Part shown: in pieces, positions 54,254-62,946 of the stretch | How positions within the stretch are numbered: position 1 is the stretch's first letter | Layout: each line of letters starts with the position of its first letter | NCBI RefSeq assembly: GCF_014696065.1 | Contig: NZ_JACJPL010000024.1 | Location: 124,001 to 188,000 of the forward strand | DNA length: 64,000 nt | Source: Leptolyngbya sp. FACHB-261 | GTDB taxonomy: Bacteria; Cyanobacteriota; Cyanobacteriia; FACHB-261 | Direction: 5' to 3' | Notes under the pieces: generated by a model | Told to the model about the DNA's origin: nothing | The model's input: the letters and a program-made list of their open reading frames with translations, nothing else | The model's database searches: none | Program-made: the position numbers and the translations under genes

Positions 54254-55732
54254 ATGCTGAAACAGACTCACTACCCAATGGTGATTGGCGACGAACTGAT
54301 CGAAACCGGCAGCCAAGACGTACTCGATCCCGCTAAGGGCGAGGTGTTTGCCACAGTGGCAATGTCCACAGTGGAAGACGTCAATCGGGCGGTTGCTGCT
54401 GCCAAAAAAGCACAAGTAGATTGGGCAAATCTTTCTTACGGCGAACGCAGTGTTGCCCTGCTGAAATTTGCTGATGCAGTTGAACAGCAGGCTGACCAAC
54501 TAGCGAAATTGGAAAGCCTACAGACCGGCAAACCGATGAAGCTAGCTAGCAATAGCGATATTCCCTTTGCTGTTGATAACCTGCGCTATTTCGCCTCCGC
54601 CCTGCGACGTCAGGAAGGGGCAGCAGCAGGCAGCTACGTGGGCGGCTATACCAGCATGCTGCGCCGCGAACCCTTAGGTGTGGTTGCAGGCATTTGTCCC
54701 TGGAATTACCCCTTAATGATGGCCGTGTGGAAGCTAGGCCCTGCGCTGGCAGCAGGCAATGCCATCGTGATCAAGCCAGCTCCTAACACACCGATTACCA
54801 CCATCGAATTAGCCAAAATTGCCTTGGACTCTGGGCTGCCTTCAGGTCTAATTAATGTAGTTACGGGGGGTGCCGCTGTAGGCGAAGCTTTGTGCTCCCA
54901 TCCCGACGTACGAATGGTTAGCTTCACCGGCAGCACTGCCACCGGCAAGCGCATTATGGATTTAGCCAGCCAGACCGTGAAGCGGGTAACGCTGGAGTTG
55001 GGTGGCAAAGCACCCTTTGTTGTCTTTGCTGATGCCGACATTGAAGCAGCCGCGCAGGGCGCGGTTGTCGCTGGCTACATGAACACCGGGCAAGACTGTA
55101 CGGCAGCGACGCGCATTTACGTGCAGAGCCCCGTGTATGATGCCTTTCTGAGCCGTTTCAAGGAACTGAGCCAGCAGATCCGGGTTGGCGATCCATCTGA
55201 CCTCAGCACCGATGTAGGACCCTTGGTCAGCGAAGCTCAACGCTTCAAGGTTCACGGCTACGTCGAAGAAGCTCGTCAGCAGGGCATTGAAGTTGTCCTA
55301 GGCGGTGAGATGCCTAGCGGTCCAGGCTTCTTCTACCCGCCCACTATCCTGGCCAATGCTCCCCAAGAGTCAAACTGCGTGCAGGAAGAGATCTTTGGCC
55401 CTGTCTTAGTGGTTAACCGCTTTGAGACTGAAGATGAAGCAATTGCACTGGCCAATGGTGTGAGCTATGGCTTAGCAGGGAGCGTCTGGACTAGCAATGT
55501 CCAGCGAGCCATGCGCCTGTCAGCAGATCTGCAATGTGGCACAGTCTGGGTTAACGATCACCTGCCGATTGCTAGTGAGATGCCTCATGGCGGCTTTAAG
55601 CAGAGCGGTATCGGCAAAGATATGTCTCACTACGCGATTGAGGAGTACACCGTTGTCAAGCACGTCATGCTTGAGATGACAGGAGCCCAGCGCAAACCCT
55701 GGCACTTTACGGTCTTTGGTGACGCTGATTAA
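54254..55732 (+). CDS. NAD(P)-dependent aldehyde dehydrogenase, aminobutyraldehyde/betaine-aldehyde type
   Basis: Family motifs are CPWNYPLMMAVWKLGPALAA, the cofactor loop SFTGSTATGKRIM, the general base Glu in TLELGGKAPFVVF, and the catalytic Cys in NTGQDCTAATRIYV. The protein looks closest to gamma-aminobutyraldehyde (PatD-like) and betaine-aldehyde dehydrogenases. In this operon, oxidation of 4-aminobutanal from putrescine to GABA is a sensible role; this is inference. AGAGG about seven bases before ATG 54254 favours this start over TTG 54233. Cytoplasmic. Confidence 0.92.
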   Translation: MLKQTHYPMVIGDELIETGSQDVLDPAKGEVFATVAMSTVEDVNRAVAAAKKAQVDWANLSYGERSVALLKFADAVEQQADQLAKLESLQTGKPMKLASNSDIPFAVDNLRYFASALRRQEGAAAGSYVGGYTSMLRREPLGVVAGICPWNYPLMMAVWKLGPALAAGNAIVIKPAPNTPITTIELAKIALDSGLPSGLINVVTGGAAVGEALCSHPDVRMVSFTGSTATGKRIMDLASQTVKRVTLELGGKAPFVVFADADIEAAAQGAVVAGYMNTGQDCTAATRIYVQSPVYDAFLSRFKELSQQIRVGDPSDLSTDVGPLVSEAQRFKVHGYVEEARQQGIEVVLGGEMPSGPGFFYPPTILANAPQESNCVQEEIFGPVLVVNRFETEDEAIALANGVSYGLAGSVWTSNVQRAMRLSADLQCGTVWVNDHLPIASEMPHGGFKQSGIGKDMSHYAIEEYTVVKHVMLEMTGAQRKPWHFTVFGDAD

Positions 55733-55750
55733 TTTCTCAGCAAAGCTTAG

Positions 55751-55794
55751 GCTCCCTGAGAGCTGCCTTGAGAAGACAGGCCCTTTCAGGGAGC
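55751..55794 (+). terminator. Hairpin after the polyamine-type operon
   Basis: GCTCCCTGA (55751-55759) pairs with TCAGGGAGC (55786-55794), 18 bp after the dehydrogenase stop. No T-tract follows, so it may be a weak terminator or a 3' stabilising stem. Confidence 0.5.
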
Positions 55795-56027
55795 TTAGCT
55801 ACGCTTAGATAATGCGAAGAGCCCTACGAAGACAAGCGGACCTCAATATTCCAGTTAGCTCAAACCTAATCGGAACTGTTAGTTCTCTACACATTTAGAA
55901 CTGTATTAAAGTCCTGTGAACATGTTCGTGTTTGATATAAAGATTTCGGTTACAGTGTTCTGGTTGGGTGAGGAACAGCCCATCTAAAGTGTTACTAGTG
56001 AAGTCGGCTGCTCAATAGCTTGCAGAT

Positions 56028-56237
56028 TTACTCCTCTCCCCTTCTTTCCCTTTCCTGTAATGTATAGTCTTCAAGAGCCACCCCTACACCTTGCACTGAT
56101 TCAGTCAACCGTGTCAGGCTTTCTTCCATCCGTCTAACCAACAGCGTCAGATTTTGCAATTCCTCCAAACTATTAGAAACGTTCGCTCTACCCTGCTGTT
56201 CAAACTCTTGAAATTCCATCTCACGCTTGCTCATCAA
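56028..56237 (-). CDS. Small coiled-coil protein, 68-69 residues
   Basis: The product is highly charged and helical (FEQQGRANVSNSLEELQNLT, then LVRRMEESLTRLTESVQGVG), without Cys or membrane segments. Heptad spacing of Leu and Val suggests a short coiled coil. Start could be TTG 56237 or ATG 56234; no ribosome-binding site stands out. It does not resemble a named family to me. The composition looks protein-like rather than random, but it could be spurious. Confidence 0.5.
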   Translation of the reverse strand: MMSKREMEFQEFEQQGRANVSNSLEELQNLTLLVRRMEESLTRLTESVQGVGVALEDYTLQERERRGEE

Positions 56238-56345
56238 TCTATACTAGTATTTTAAGACGCTCGGTATCCTCTAACGTCAGCACTTCTTCGATATAAAGCT
56301 CAGCCATTTGGCCCGACTGAAGCATCTCTTAAAAGAGATAGAATT

Positions 56346-56744
56346 ATGAATACTGGTACAGAGCAGACTGGCGAAACGATGGGTCGAGTTGTCCTATTTG
56401 AGAACAATAAGCTATCGGCTGAGCTAGCCTGCGACTATCTTGAGAACGAAGGCTGGACAGTAAGAATAACCAACCTTCGAGAGGATTTGATTCGGGTTAT
56501 CAGTAGTTTCGAGCCGAAACTTTTAATCTTCGCCTTGTATATTGCACCTCACGAATCGCTCCTACAACTACGGGGGCTGAGATTTGTATTTCCCAACCTT
56601 GCCATCCTGGCATTGAGCACGTTTATGGGGGAAGTTTGGGAAGCACAGGTGAGGCAAGCCGGAGCTGATGAATATCTCAACAAACCCTTTGACCTAGAGG
56701 AGTTGCAAGTAGCTATGCGCCAAGCTTTGTCTGTACGGTGCTGA
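56346..56744 (+). CDS. Degenerate receiver-domain protein
   Basis: The 132-residue protein follows the receiver (CheY-like) layout: an N-terminal strand VVLFENNKLSAELACDYLEN, a middle strand LLIFALYIAP, a helix-strand pair LRFVFPNLAILALSTF, and the terminal QAGADEYLNKPFDLEELQVA. The acidic pair after strand 1 reads Glu-Asn, and the phosphoacceptor Asp position after strand 3 is Ala, so normal Asp phosphorylation is unlikely; the conserved Lys in NKPF is kept. It is probably a pseudo-receiver working by protein contact. ATG 56379 is an alternative start. Confidence 0.75.
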   Translation: MNTGTEQTGETMGRVVLFENNKLSAELACDYLENEGWTVRITNLREDLIRVISSFEPKLLIFALYIAPHESLLQLRGLRFVFPNLAILALSTFMGEVWEAQVRQAGADEYLNKPFDLEELQVAMRQALSVRC

Positions 56745-57057
56745 ACCAGCAGCCCCCCTTACCAAAACCGGCCTTAATAAGGCTGCTCATACTAAAGCTT
56801 AGAGATTTAAGTTCTAACCCCAAAGCCTATCTGCGCTTTATTCGTAATATACTGAATATATTATTGACAAATTGATAAACATATTCGTTAATCAAAAGCG
56901 AAAACTAGAGCAAAACAGGAAGTTCTACTCAGTTACTCCTCTTCAATGCCTCTAGTTTTTCTTAGTTTTCTTATTTATTGGCAGTGCAAAAATTTGTCTT
57001 AAAGTAGACGCTGACACGCAGATACTACTGCAAACACGTAACTACTGAGAATGACCA
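56745..57057. other. AT-rich gap with an inverted repeat
   Basis: AAAACTAGAG (56901-56910) and CTCTAGTTTT (56950-56959) form a 10-bp stem enclosing 39 nt, with T-rich DNA beyond, so it may terminate transcription. AGCAGCC/GGCTGCT near 56750-56785 is a second stem, and TTGACA occurs near 56865 without a clear -10 box. No gene is seen. Confidence 0.5.
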
Positions 57058-57255
57058 CTAGCCAACGGCTTGCGGTCTCTTTGTTTTGCGAATCTGAGCT
57101 TGCGCTACAGAGTCGAGGACAGCGTTTGTATAGCCTGCCTGGTACAGCGGGTCCAATTGATTTGCTGAAGCCCCTGCCTTACCATCTGCAAAGCCTGCAA
57201 GATAGAGGCGCAGCTCAGCTTCTGTTTGATCTTGGCCTTGGTACATGCGGTACAT
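57058..57255 (-). CDS. Small uncharacterised protein, 65 residues
   Basis: AGGTGG lies nine bases before ATG 57255, which gives MYRMYQGQDQTEAELRLYLA, then GFADGKAGASANQLDPLYQA and GYTNAVLDSVAQAQ. The two Gly-rich turns between helices look like a small folded helical domain. A longer frame reaches 57288. It runs in the same direction as the next small gene at 57362-57595. Function unknown. Confidence 0.65.
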   Translation of the reverse strand: MYRMYQGQDQTEAELRLYLAGFADGKAGASANQLDPLYQAGYTNAVLDSVAQAQIRKTKRPQAVG

Positions 57256-57361
57256 GTTTTTCGCCCACCTAGTCCACTTTAGAGTCACATTATTCGTTGT
57301 AGAAGTCGTCAGCTATTCGGCTGAATGCCTAAAGCTAAATGACCAAAGCCCTTGGCTAGCA

Positions 57362-57595
57362 TTAGTTTTTAGCAGAAGCAAGGGTTTTAATTCGGTTTTT
57401 AAGGTCTTCAGCCTCAGCTTCTAAGGAACGGATCAGACCGTAGAACCTCGGAGACGTTGGTTCTACGCCGCTCAGCTCGTCCAGCTTATTTTTAACTTTG
57501 TTGAACATCGCTTGCGCTTCGTCCAGATTCATCAACTCGATATCATTACCGGTTAGTTCATCATAAACTTCTCGAACCTCGGCATCGCTTAGCAT
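57362..57595 (-). CDS. Small helical protein, 77 residues
   Basis: GGGAG precedes ATG 57595 at a fitting distance; a GTG one codon earlier is also possible. The product is acidic and helical (SDAEVREVYDELTGNDIELM, then LDEAQAMFNKVKNKLDELSG, then SLEAEAEDLKNRIKTLASAK). It has no Cys or membrane segment. I do not recognise it. The gene lies upstream of the 65-residue gene, about 105 bp away, and they may share a transcript. Confidence 0.65.
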   Translation of the reverse strand: MLSDAEVREVYDELTGNDIELMNLDEAQAMFNKVKNKLDELSGVEPTSPRFYGLIRSLEAEAEDLKNRIKTLASAKN

Positions 57596-57886
57596 CACCT
57601 ATCTCCCGTTTGTAACTTAGCTTACCCTTTGCTCAGATTTTAGAACTGGAAAGCAGCCGGTGCTTCCTCCAGGAGGAGGGTAGCCGCTTTTGCTTTTGTG
57701 CACTTTTGCTTTTGTGCAACTACAAGTTTAGGGAGCATTACAAGCAACAATGCAGCCTTCTGAGGACCTTTGTATGGCAGTTGCTAGACGCTCTCTAATT
57801 GGAACATCCCCGGAGAGTCACAGTCGCCGAGCCTGGCGTACTACACTCGTAATCAGAGATGTTCAGAAAACCAGGAGACTCCAGCT

Positions 57887-58213
57887 ATGCATACGATTAG
57901 CCGCACCACGGATATGGAAGTCACCAGCATTCGCCTTGAGCGGGAGCTGAAGGACAAACTCAAGGAGCTTTCTGGCAATCAGGGCTACCAGGCCCTGATT
58001 CGTGACGTGCTCTGGAATTATGTCCAACGCAAGTTAGGAGATTGCACACCTCGCCTTGATAGAGCTGAGATTCGCGCTAGTGTGCCCGCTGTCGCTCAGC
58101 AAGAAGAGCATTGCGCCCTTACTGGCAAGCTCATCCATCCAAACGAGTCTATGTTGTTGGGACTCACAACAACCGGTGAGATGGTTCCCCTGAGTACTGA
58201 GAGTTTAGCTTGA
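57887..58213 (+). CDS. Ribbon-helix-helix-like small regulator
   Basis: AGGAG lies nine bases before ATG 57887. The first 55 residues fit a ribbon-helix-helix fold: a strand VTSIRLERELKDKLKELSGN, then QGYQALIRDVLWNYVQRKLG, as in CopG/Arc-type DNA-binding proteins. The C-terminal half contains CALTGKLIHPNESMLLGLTT, a less usual addition that may sense a ligand or mediate contacts. No toxin gene adjoins it, so it may be an autonomous regulator. A strong terminator lies 220 bp downstream. Confidence 0.78.
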   Translation: MHTISRTTDMEVTSIRLERELKDKLKELSGNQGYQALIRDVLWNYVQRKLGDCTPRLDRAEIRASVPAVAQQEEHCALTGKLIHPNESMLLGLTTTGEMVPLSTESLA

Positions 58214-58434
58214 CTATCAGCCGACACCCGCTACAGGTTAGCTGATGATGGGCTCGCAGCGGTGGAGACCCTTGCCGAATCGTTGCGAGCTTATAGACCT
58301 AAACGCCTGCACAATTTTTTGTTATCCATGAGTTCAACCTCAGTGATTTACCCGGACCCAGGCCAGTGCTCAGGGGAAATTGCAAGCGTGTGTGAGCAAT
58401 TCTCATACACAAGCTCGATGCAGTACAATCGCCG

Positions 58435-58466
58435 TCCCCCTGTTAATGAATAGGGGGATTTTTATT
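58435..58466 (+). terminator. Rho-independent terminator upstream of the amine oxidase gene
   Basis: TCCCCCT (58435-58441) pairs with AGGGGGA (58452-58458), followed by TTTTTATT. It would close the transcript of the ribbon-helix-helix gene or of a small RNA in the 58214-58434 interval. Confidence 0.85.
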
Positions 58467-58532
58467 GAAGCTTTTAGGTAAGTCTCAGTCTCAAATTCAG
58501 TTCGATGATTGCCCAGCGGGGCAGAGTTTTAG

Positions 58533-59846
58533 ATGAGCAATCGCATGAGTAATCTTGTGATTATTGGGGCGGGAGCCGCCGGTCTGGCCGCGGGCCATGC
58601 ACTTCAAGCAGCAGGGCAAACGGTCACGATTCTGGAAGCTCGTAATCGCATCGGTGGTCGGGTGTGGACAGACCGCAGCTTCGTCGATTTTCCGATTGAA
58701 AACGGCGCTGAATTCATTCATGGCGATCAAGCGATCACTTGGCAATGGGTGCGCGCAATTCAAGCACAAACCATTCCTATTGGTAAATATTCCAGCTACG
58801 CCTATGAATACGAAGGTAGGCTTTATTCCTATGAAGAAATGCTGCGCTGGCCCGATTTTGCTCGCGTTTTTGGTTTAGAAGAGCAAGAAATCGGTCAGCT
58901 AGATCTCACGAAGCCGGATCAATCAGTGCAGCATTGGTTAGCGCGGCTGGGGATCACGCCGCAAGCGCAGCAGACCGCAGCCCAATTTCTAGCGCATCCT
59001 TACTTGGCTGAGCCGGAAGATATTGGCGTCGCCGATTTGGCTCATGAAGTGCAAGTGCACCACTCTGGCTACGGCAACTTTCGCCTGCGGGATGGCTATG
59101 ACCAGATTATGACTGCGCTAGCTCAGGGCCTCGATCTGCAACTCAATACTGCTGTTCAGACGGTCCGCTGGGACACCAACCCACTTCGAATTGGAGCAGA
59201 GGTAGCAGGCCAACCAGTTCAGTTCAGCGCTGACCGAGTAGTCATCACAGTCCCTCTGGCGCTGCTGCAACAGCAGGCGATTCGCTTCGAGCCAGCGCTA
59301 CCTGCCACCAAGGTTCAGGCTATTCAAGCCCTGCGCATGGGACCGGTCGTGAAACTGCAGCTAGAGTTTAGTGAAAGCTTTTGGCCCAGTGATGTGAGTT
59401 TGTTCTCGGGGCTAGGACCGGTGCCTGTTTGGTGGTCGCCGGGCTACTGCCGCGGCTCTGTTCGAGCGGTGCTGACTGCCTTCGTTGGTGGCAAGCGAGC
59501 CTTGGCCCTTAACAGGCAAGCCGAGACTGAGGCGGTAGCCTGTGCCGTCACTGACCTGTGCCGTCTGTTCAGCAGCGATGCGCCACGCCGTCTCTTGCTG
59601 CGGGGCCGCCGCATTTCTTGGATTGATGATCCCTGGAGCCGGGGCGGCTATAGCTACGTGCCGACCGGTGCTTATGGAGCACGGCAAATCCTGGCTCAAC
59701 CAGTGCAGGACGTCTTATTCTTTGCAGGCGAAGCAACCGTCACTGATAGCAACCCAGCTACAGTGCATGGGGCAATTGAAACTGGCATTAGAGCTGCGCA
59801 GCAGATTCTCAAGCTCAATCACGGCTCCGAGCCAGCCCTGCCATAA
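58533..59846 (+). CDS. Flavin monoamine oxidase family protein
   Basis: The N-terminal FAD-binding motif is LVIIGAGAAGLAAGHALQAA with GGRVWTDRSF after it, and the C-terminal FAD contact is FFAGEATVTDSNPATVHGAI; both are standard for amine oxidases. The middle part has INDDP-type SWIDDPWSRGGYSYVPTG. Substrates in the family include mono- and polyamines and amino acids. Three kilobases upstream is the polyamine-type uptake operon, so oxidation of a polyamine to the aminoaldehyde is an attractive but unproven role. Start ATG 58533 or ATG 58545. Confidence 0.9.
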   Translation: MSNRMSNLVIIGAGAAGLAAGHALQAAGQTVTILEARNRIGGRVWTDRSFVDFPIENGAEFIHGDQAITWQWVRAIQAQTIPIGKYSSYAYEYEGRLYSYEEMLRWPDFARVFGLEEQEIGQLDLTKPDQSVQHWLARLGITPQAQQTAAQFLAHPYLAEPEDIGVADLAHEVQVHHSGYGNFRLRDGYDQIMTALAQGLDLQLNTAVQTVRWDTNPLRIGAEVAGQPVQFSADRVVITVPLALLQQQAIRFEPALPATKVQAIQALRMGPVVKLQLEFSESFWPSDVSLFSGLGPVPVWWSPGYCRGSVRAVLTAFVGGKRALALNRQAETEAVACAVTDLCRLFSSDAPRRLLLRGRRISWIDDPWSRGGYSYVPTGAYGARQILAQPVQDVLFFAGEATVTDSNPATVHGAIETGIRAAQQILKLNHGSEPALP

Positions 59847-59869
59847 AGCTCATGTGCTGGCGGTGCCTA

Positions 59870-60979
59870 CTAGCGGGGCACAACAGCAACGCTGGTTTGC
59901 TCGCCCTGCCAAGATAAGGTCAGCTCAAAGGGCTCAGGCCTTTCGGCAAACCGCACGGCCACCTGCCCAGCCGCAGGCATTTTCTCCCAACCATAAAAGT
60001 TGGCAATTACCTGACCTTCGCACTCTAAATCCGGTTCAATGTCTTCAGTCTCGTAAATGCGTTTGATGCCATCGCCTACCCCAACAATGCTGGCAGGTCC
60101 ACGCACTGTTACTAAACCGTTATTGCCGACCGTCAGGGCTGAGCGGTCGAGTTCCTGAAAGATCTGGTCCGGAGCACTGAGCACACTTTGGGCCGTAGAG
60201 AAATCAACAATATCGAACGGCAATTCCAGGTTGTCATCCAAGTTTTCTAAGGAACGGCGGCTGTCTGGACTTAGGCCCAAGCCTGTGATGTGAATATGGT
60301 ACTGACGCGACTGGGCTAGACGGGTTCTGCCCACTTGGAGTGGCAAGCCTAGACTAGGTTGAGCAGTTCGATTTTGGGCAACCAATTGCTGCACAGCGCG
60401 CCCGATTAGTTCCACAGTCGCTTCCCGGTCTTCAAAGGCGCCGTCGGTGAGAATTTCTACCAAGACTGAACCGTTCGGCTTCTTCAAGCTCAAAGCGGTT
60501 TCTAAGGCAGGAGCCACGTAGGTCGCTTTGACCATTTTTTGCAACGCCACCTGCATAATGGCTGGGATTTGCCGCAGATTGCGGACAGGCTCGGGCCAAA
60601 TGTAGTGTGCGTCTTGACCTGCAAACAAAATGACTGTGATGCCATCAGCATCGAAGGGCAGCAGATAGCGTAGCACTGCCTCAAACAAAGCCTGCATTTC
60701 GCCTTGCTGGTACTGTTCGCGCATTGAGGCCGAAACATCCAGCAGAATTACCACATCGAGATTAGGCATAGCTACCCGACCGACATGATCAGCAAACCGG
60801 AAGTTCACCGTGACCGTGTTGGCATCTTTGTTATGCCTGCCCACTCGAAAGTTAGTGAACTCACAAATAGTGGCTGGATTAGAAGGTTGAGGCGCGGCGA
60901 ATTCTGGCGAGGCCAGGCTGCCAGTGAACGCGCGGCTCAGGCTCTCAAAAAAACGACTGACCATCACAGCTACTGCCAC
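59870..60979 (-). CDS. VWA-domain protein
   Basis: The von Willebrand A domain (about residues 70-265) has the metal site DxSxS in VVILLDVSASMREQ and a later acidic loop VEILTDGAFEDRE. Beta-rich flanking regions (VTVNFRFADHVGR before, DLECEGQVIANFYGWEKMP after) complete it. No membrane helix is present. VWA proteins usually pair with an ATPase or act in complexes that handle metals; the nearest MoxR-like ATPase is far off at 35346. It is convergent with the amine oxidase gene. The start may be ATG 60979 or ATG 60964. Confidence 0.85.
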   Translation of the reverse strand: MAVAVMVSRFFESLSRAFTGSLASPEFAAPQPSNPATICEFTNFRVGRHNKDANTVTVNFRFADHVGRVAMPNLDVVILLDVSASMREQYQQGEMQALFEAVLRYLLPFDADGITVILFAGQDAHYIWPEPVRNLRQIPAIMQVALQKMVKATYVAPALETALSLKKPNGSVLVEILTDGAFEDREATVELIGRAVQQLVAQNRTAQPSLGLPLQVGRTRLAQSRQYHIHITGLGLSPDSRRSLENLDDNLELPFDIVDFSTAQSVLSAPDQIFQELDRSALTVGNNGLVTVRGPASIVGVGDGIKRIYETEDIEPDLECEGQVIANFYGWEKMPAAGQVAVRFAERPEPFELTLSWQGEQTSVAVVPR

Positions 60980-61071
60980 ACCTACTGAGAATGTTTGAGG
61001 ATTTTGAGGACTGAGAGTTTTGAGGGCGGGTAGATTTCTCCAATCTTATGGGGATGGACTTTTGCTAATTG

Positions 61072-61635
61072 CTAATTTGGCTGCTTTTTGGTCAGGACAG
61101 ACAAAATTTGTGCAAACACTGATTCCGGAGGCTCAGCCCCTGGAATCACTTGAAGGCGTTGACGGTAACGATAGTAATCCAGCAGGGGTAGGGTGCGCTC
61201 CTCAAACAGCTGAATGCGACGTTGCACTACCTCGGGCTGGTCATCTGGCAGTGCCCGTTGAAGCGAACGCTCAACTAGGACCGATTCCGGTACGTCGAGC
61301 AGGATCGCTTGGTCTAAGGGCTGGGCCAGGGCTTCCAGTAGAAAGTCCAACTCTTCAGCTTGAAAGGCAGTTCGGGGGTAGCCATCCAAAATCCAGCCGT
61401 TGCTAGCATCCGGCAACTGCAAGCGGGATTGAATGAACTGAATCATCAGCTCATCGGGCACCAGTTCCCCCTGCTCGACGTACGCCTGGGCCTGTTGACC
61501 CAGTTCGGAATTCTCCTGGATGGCAGCTCGCAGTAGATCGCCAGTGCCGATCCAGGGAATTTGAAAGTGGGCGGACAGCCGTTGGGCTTGAGTTCCCTTG
61601 CCCGCCCCAGAAGCTCCCAACAAAATTAGACGCAC
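61072..61635 (-). CDS. adk: Adenylate kinase, short form
   Basis: The P-loop reads LILLGASGAGKGTQAQRL, then GTGDLLRAAI, GELVPDELMI and GWILDGYPRTAFQAEELD, all adenylate kinase features. The lid is the short type, without a zinc motif (LVERSLQRALPDDQPEVVQR). It equilibrates ATP, ADP and AMP in the cytoplasm. Cyanobacteria often carry more than one adk, and usually one lies in the ribosomal-protein operon; this copy stands alone, so it is probably an additional one. Confidence 0.93.
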   Translation of the reverse strand: MRLILLGASGAGKGTQAQRLSAHFQIPWIGTGDLLRAAIQENSELGQQAQAYVEQGELVPDELMIQFIQSRLQLPDASNGWILDGYPRTAFQAEELDFLLEALAQPLDQAILLDVPESVLVERSLQRALPDDQPEVVQRRIQLFEERTLPLLDYYRYRQRLQVIPGAEPPESVFAQILSVLTKKQPN

Positions 61636-61733
61636 GATACACCCTACCTTAATGGCACCGGAATGGCTTGCAGGACTGCCTTGAGAACGGATACTAGCTG
61701 GCTGGCTTGACTGGCTTGGCTAGCTGCCTTAGC

Positions 61734-62252
61734 TTAAATTCCCTGTAGACGCCGGAAAGCTTCCTGAACCAGGGGGGGCAGGGAGCGCATAATCTTACCT
61801 TTTTGACGATCCACAGTAACCAGAGTGACCCGAGCGCTGGCTAGGAGTGCAGAATCTGAACTGGCATCCAGCCCTAACTTAGTTGAGGTAGCGGCTGAGG
61901 CTGCACAGATTTGATAATCCCAGTCCATGCGTAGGCTATTCAATTCTGCCAAACGCGCACGCACGAGAACCTCCATACCCAAGCGAGCAGGGCGGTGATA
62001 GCGGATCGACATTTCAACCACGGGCAGGTCACAACCCGCTGCGACCAGTTCCTCAAAGCCGATCCCCACCGATCGCAGACATTCCACACGAGCGGCTTCC
62101 ATCCAAGCGACGTAGGTGCCGTGCCAAGCAGAACCTGAGTAGTCGGTGTCTTGAGGCTGAACTCGTACTGGGTACTCAAACCAGCTTGATTGAACGGTGA
62201 GTTCATTTTGGGGCAGTGCTTTAGGGTTGGGTTCAGGGGTTAGAGACTTCAT
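61734..62252 (-). CDS. Hotdog-fold acyl-CoA thioesterase (YbgC/4HBT-like)
   Basis: The 4HBT signature is PQDTDYSGSAWHGTYVAWME, with the catalytic Asp and the substrate-binding His region, followed by VVEMSIRYHRPARLG. Family members hydrolyse thioesters; in cyanobacteria one relative is 1,4-dihydroxy-2-naphthoyl-CoA hydrolase in phylloquinone synthesis, but the subgroup is not settled here. The start is uncertain: ATG 62252 (used), ATG 62264, GTG 62282 with AAGG before it, or GTG 62324, which would overlap the SMR gene. Confidence 0.85.
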   Translation of the reverse strand: MKSLTPEPNPKALPQNELTVQSSWFEYPVRVQPQDTDYSGSAWHGTYVAWMEAARVECLRSVGIGFEELVAAGCDLPVVEMSIRYHRPARLGMEVLVRARLAELNSLRMDWDYQICAASAATSTKLGLDASSDSALLASARVTLVTVDRQKGKIMRSLPPLVQEAFRRLQGI

Positions 62253-62307
62253 CGTTACAGCCATGCTTAGGGCGATCGTCACATCACCTTCAATTTTGGC
62301 CTCTAGC

Positions 62308-62631
62308 TCAATGGCTTCTAGCACCCAGATTCAAGCCCAGCACGCCCAGGATGATCAACCCCACAGAGGCAACTTTCAGAGAGGTCAACGGTTCCCTGAA
62401 CCACAAAACCCCGATCGCTGCAATTAAAGCAGTTCCCAAACCAGACCAGACAGCATAAGCAACACTGACATCAATGCGCTTCAGCGCCAGAGTGAGACAG
62501 CTAAAACACAACCCGTAAAAAACAAAAATCAACACTGAGGGCCAAAAGCGGGTGAACCCTTGTGACAGTTTCATACAGGTTGTGCCCGACACCTCTAAAA
62601 CGATTGCCAGAACTAAATATAACCAGCTCAT
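62308..62631 (-). CDS. Small multidrug resistance (SMR) family transporter
   Basis: The 107-residue protein has four membrane helices and the EmrE/SugE pattern: YLVLAIVLEVSGTTCMKLSQ with the essential Glu of helix 1, then DVSVAYAVWSGLGTALIA and GVLGLNLG. It would exchange protons for a cationic compound or guanidinium. The gene lies just before the thioesterase on the same strand and may be cotranscribed. Confidence 0.93.
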   Translation of the reverse strand: MSWLYLVLAIVLEVSGTTCMKLSQGFTRFWPSVLIFVFYGLCFSCLTLALKRIDVSVAYAVWSGLGTALIAAIGVLWFREPLTSLKVASVGLIILGVLGLNLGARSH

Positions 62632-62946
62632 AATCTCAGATTCCTAGGTAAAGTGTGGCGCAGTTTTTGTATCAATTGCTGTTGCAGCTTCTCTGTTCTT
62701 ACCACGTTAATTTCTAAGAAAGTAACAAACCCAGAAAATAATAAACCCAGTTTTTTGGAGACAGCAACAAAAAACTGGTATATGTTTAGCTCGGATAGCA
62801 GGTGCAAAATCATACTAAAATTGAACCTTTAAAACAAGCTTTAAAGCTGAGTTTGCTGGAGATCAGCCGCAGGAGGCACGTTGCCGTTTCTCCAGGATTT
62901 CTATAATTGAGGACTTGAATTTGTTCCTCTCACATGAGAGCAGGTA
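62632..62946. other. 315-bp divergent promoter gap
   Basis: This AT-rich stretch separates the SMR gene from the PAS sensor. Two short minus-strand frames inside it lack ribosome-binding sites and protein-like character. TTTAAAACAAGCTTTAAA near 62828 is a loose inverted repeat. Confidence 0.4.

Noticed and set aside
55918-55932. GAACATGTTC palindrome as a LexA-type site
   Set aside because: Spacing between the half sites (2 bp) does not fit known LexA boxes, and no SOS gene follows.
62628-62813. 61-codon minus-strand frame upstream of the SMR gene
   Set aside because: It lies in an AT-rich promoter region; weak start and no recognisable features.
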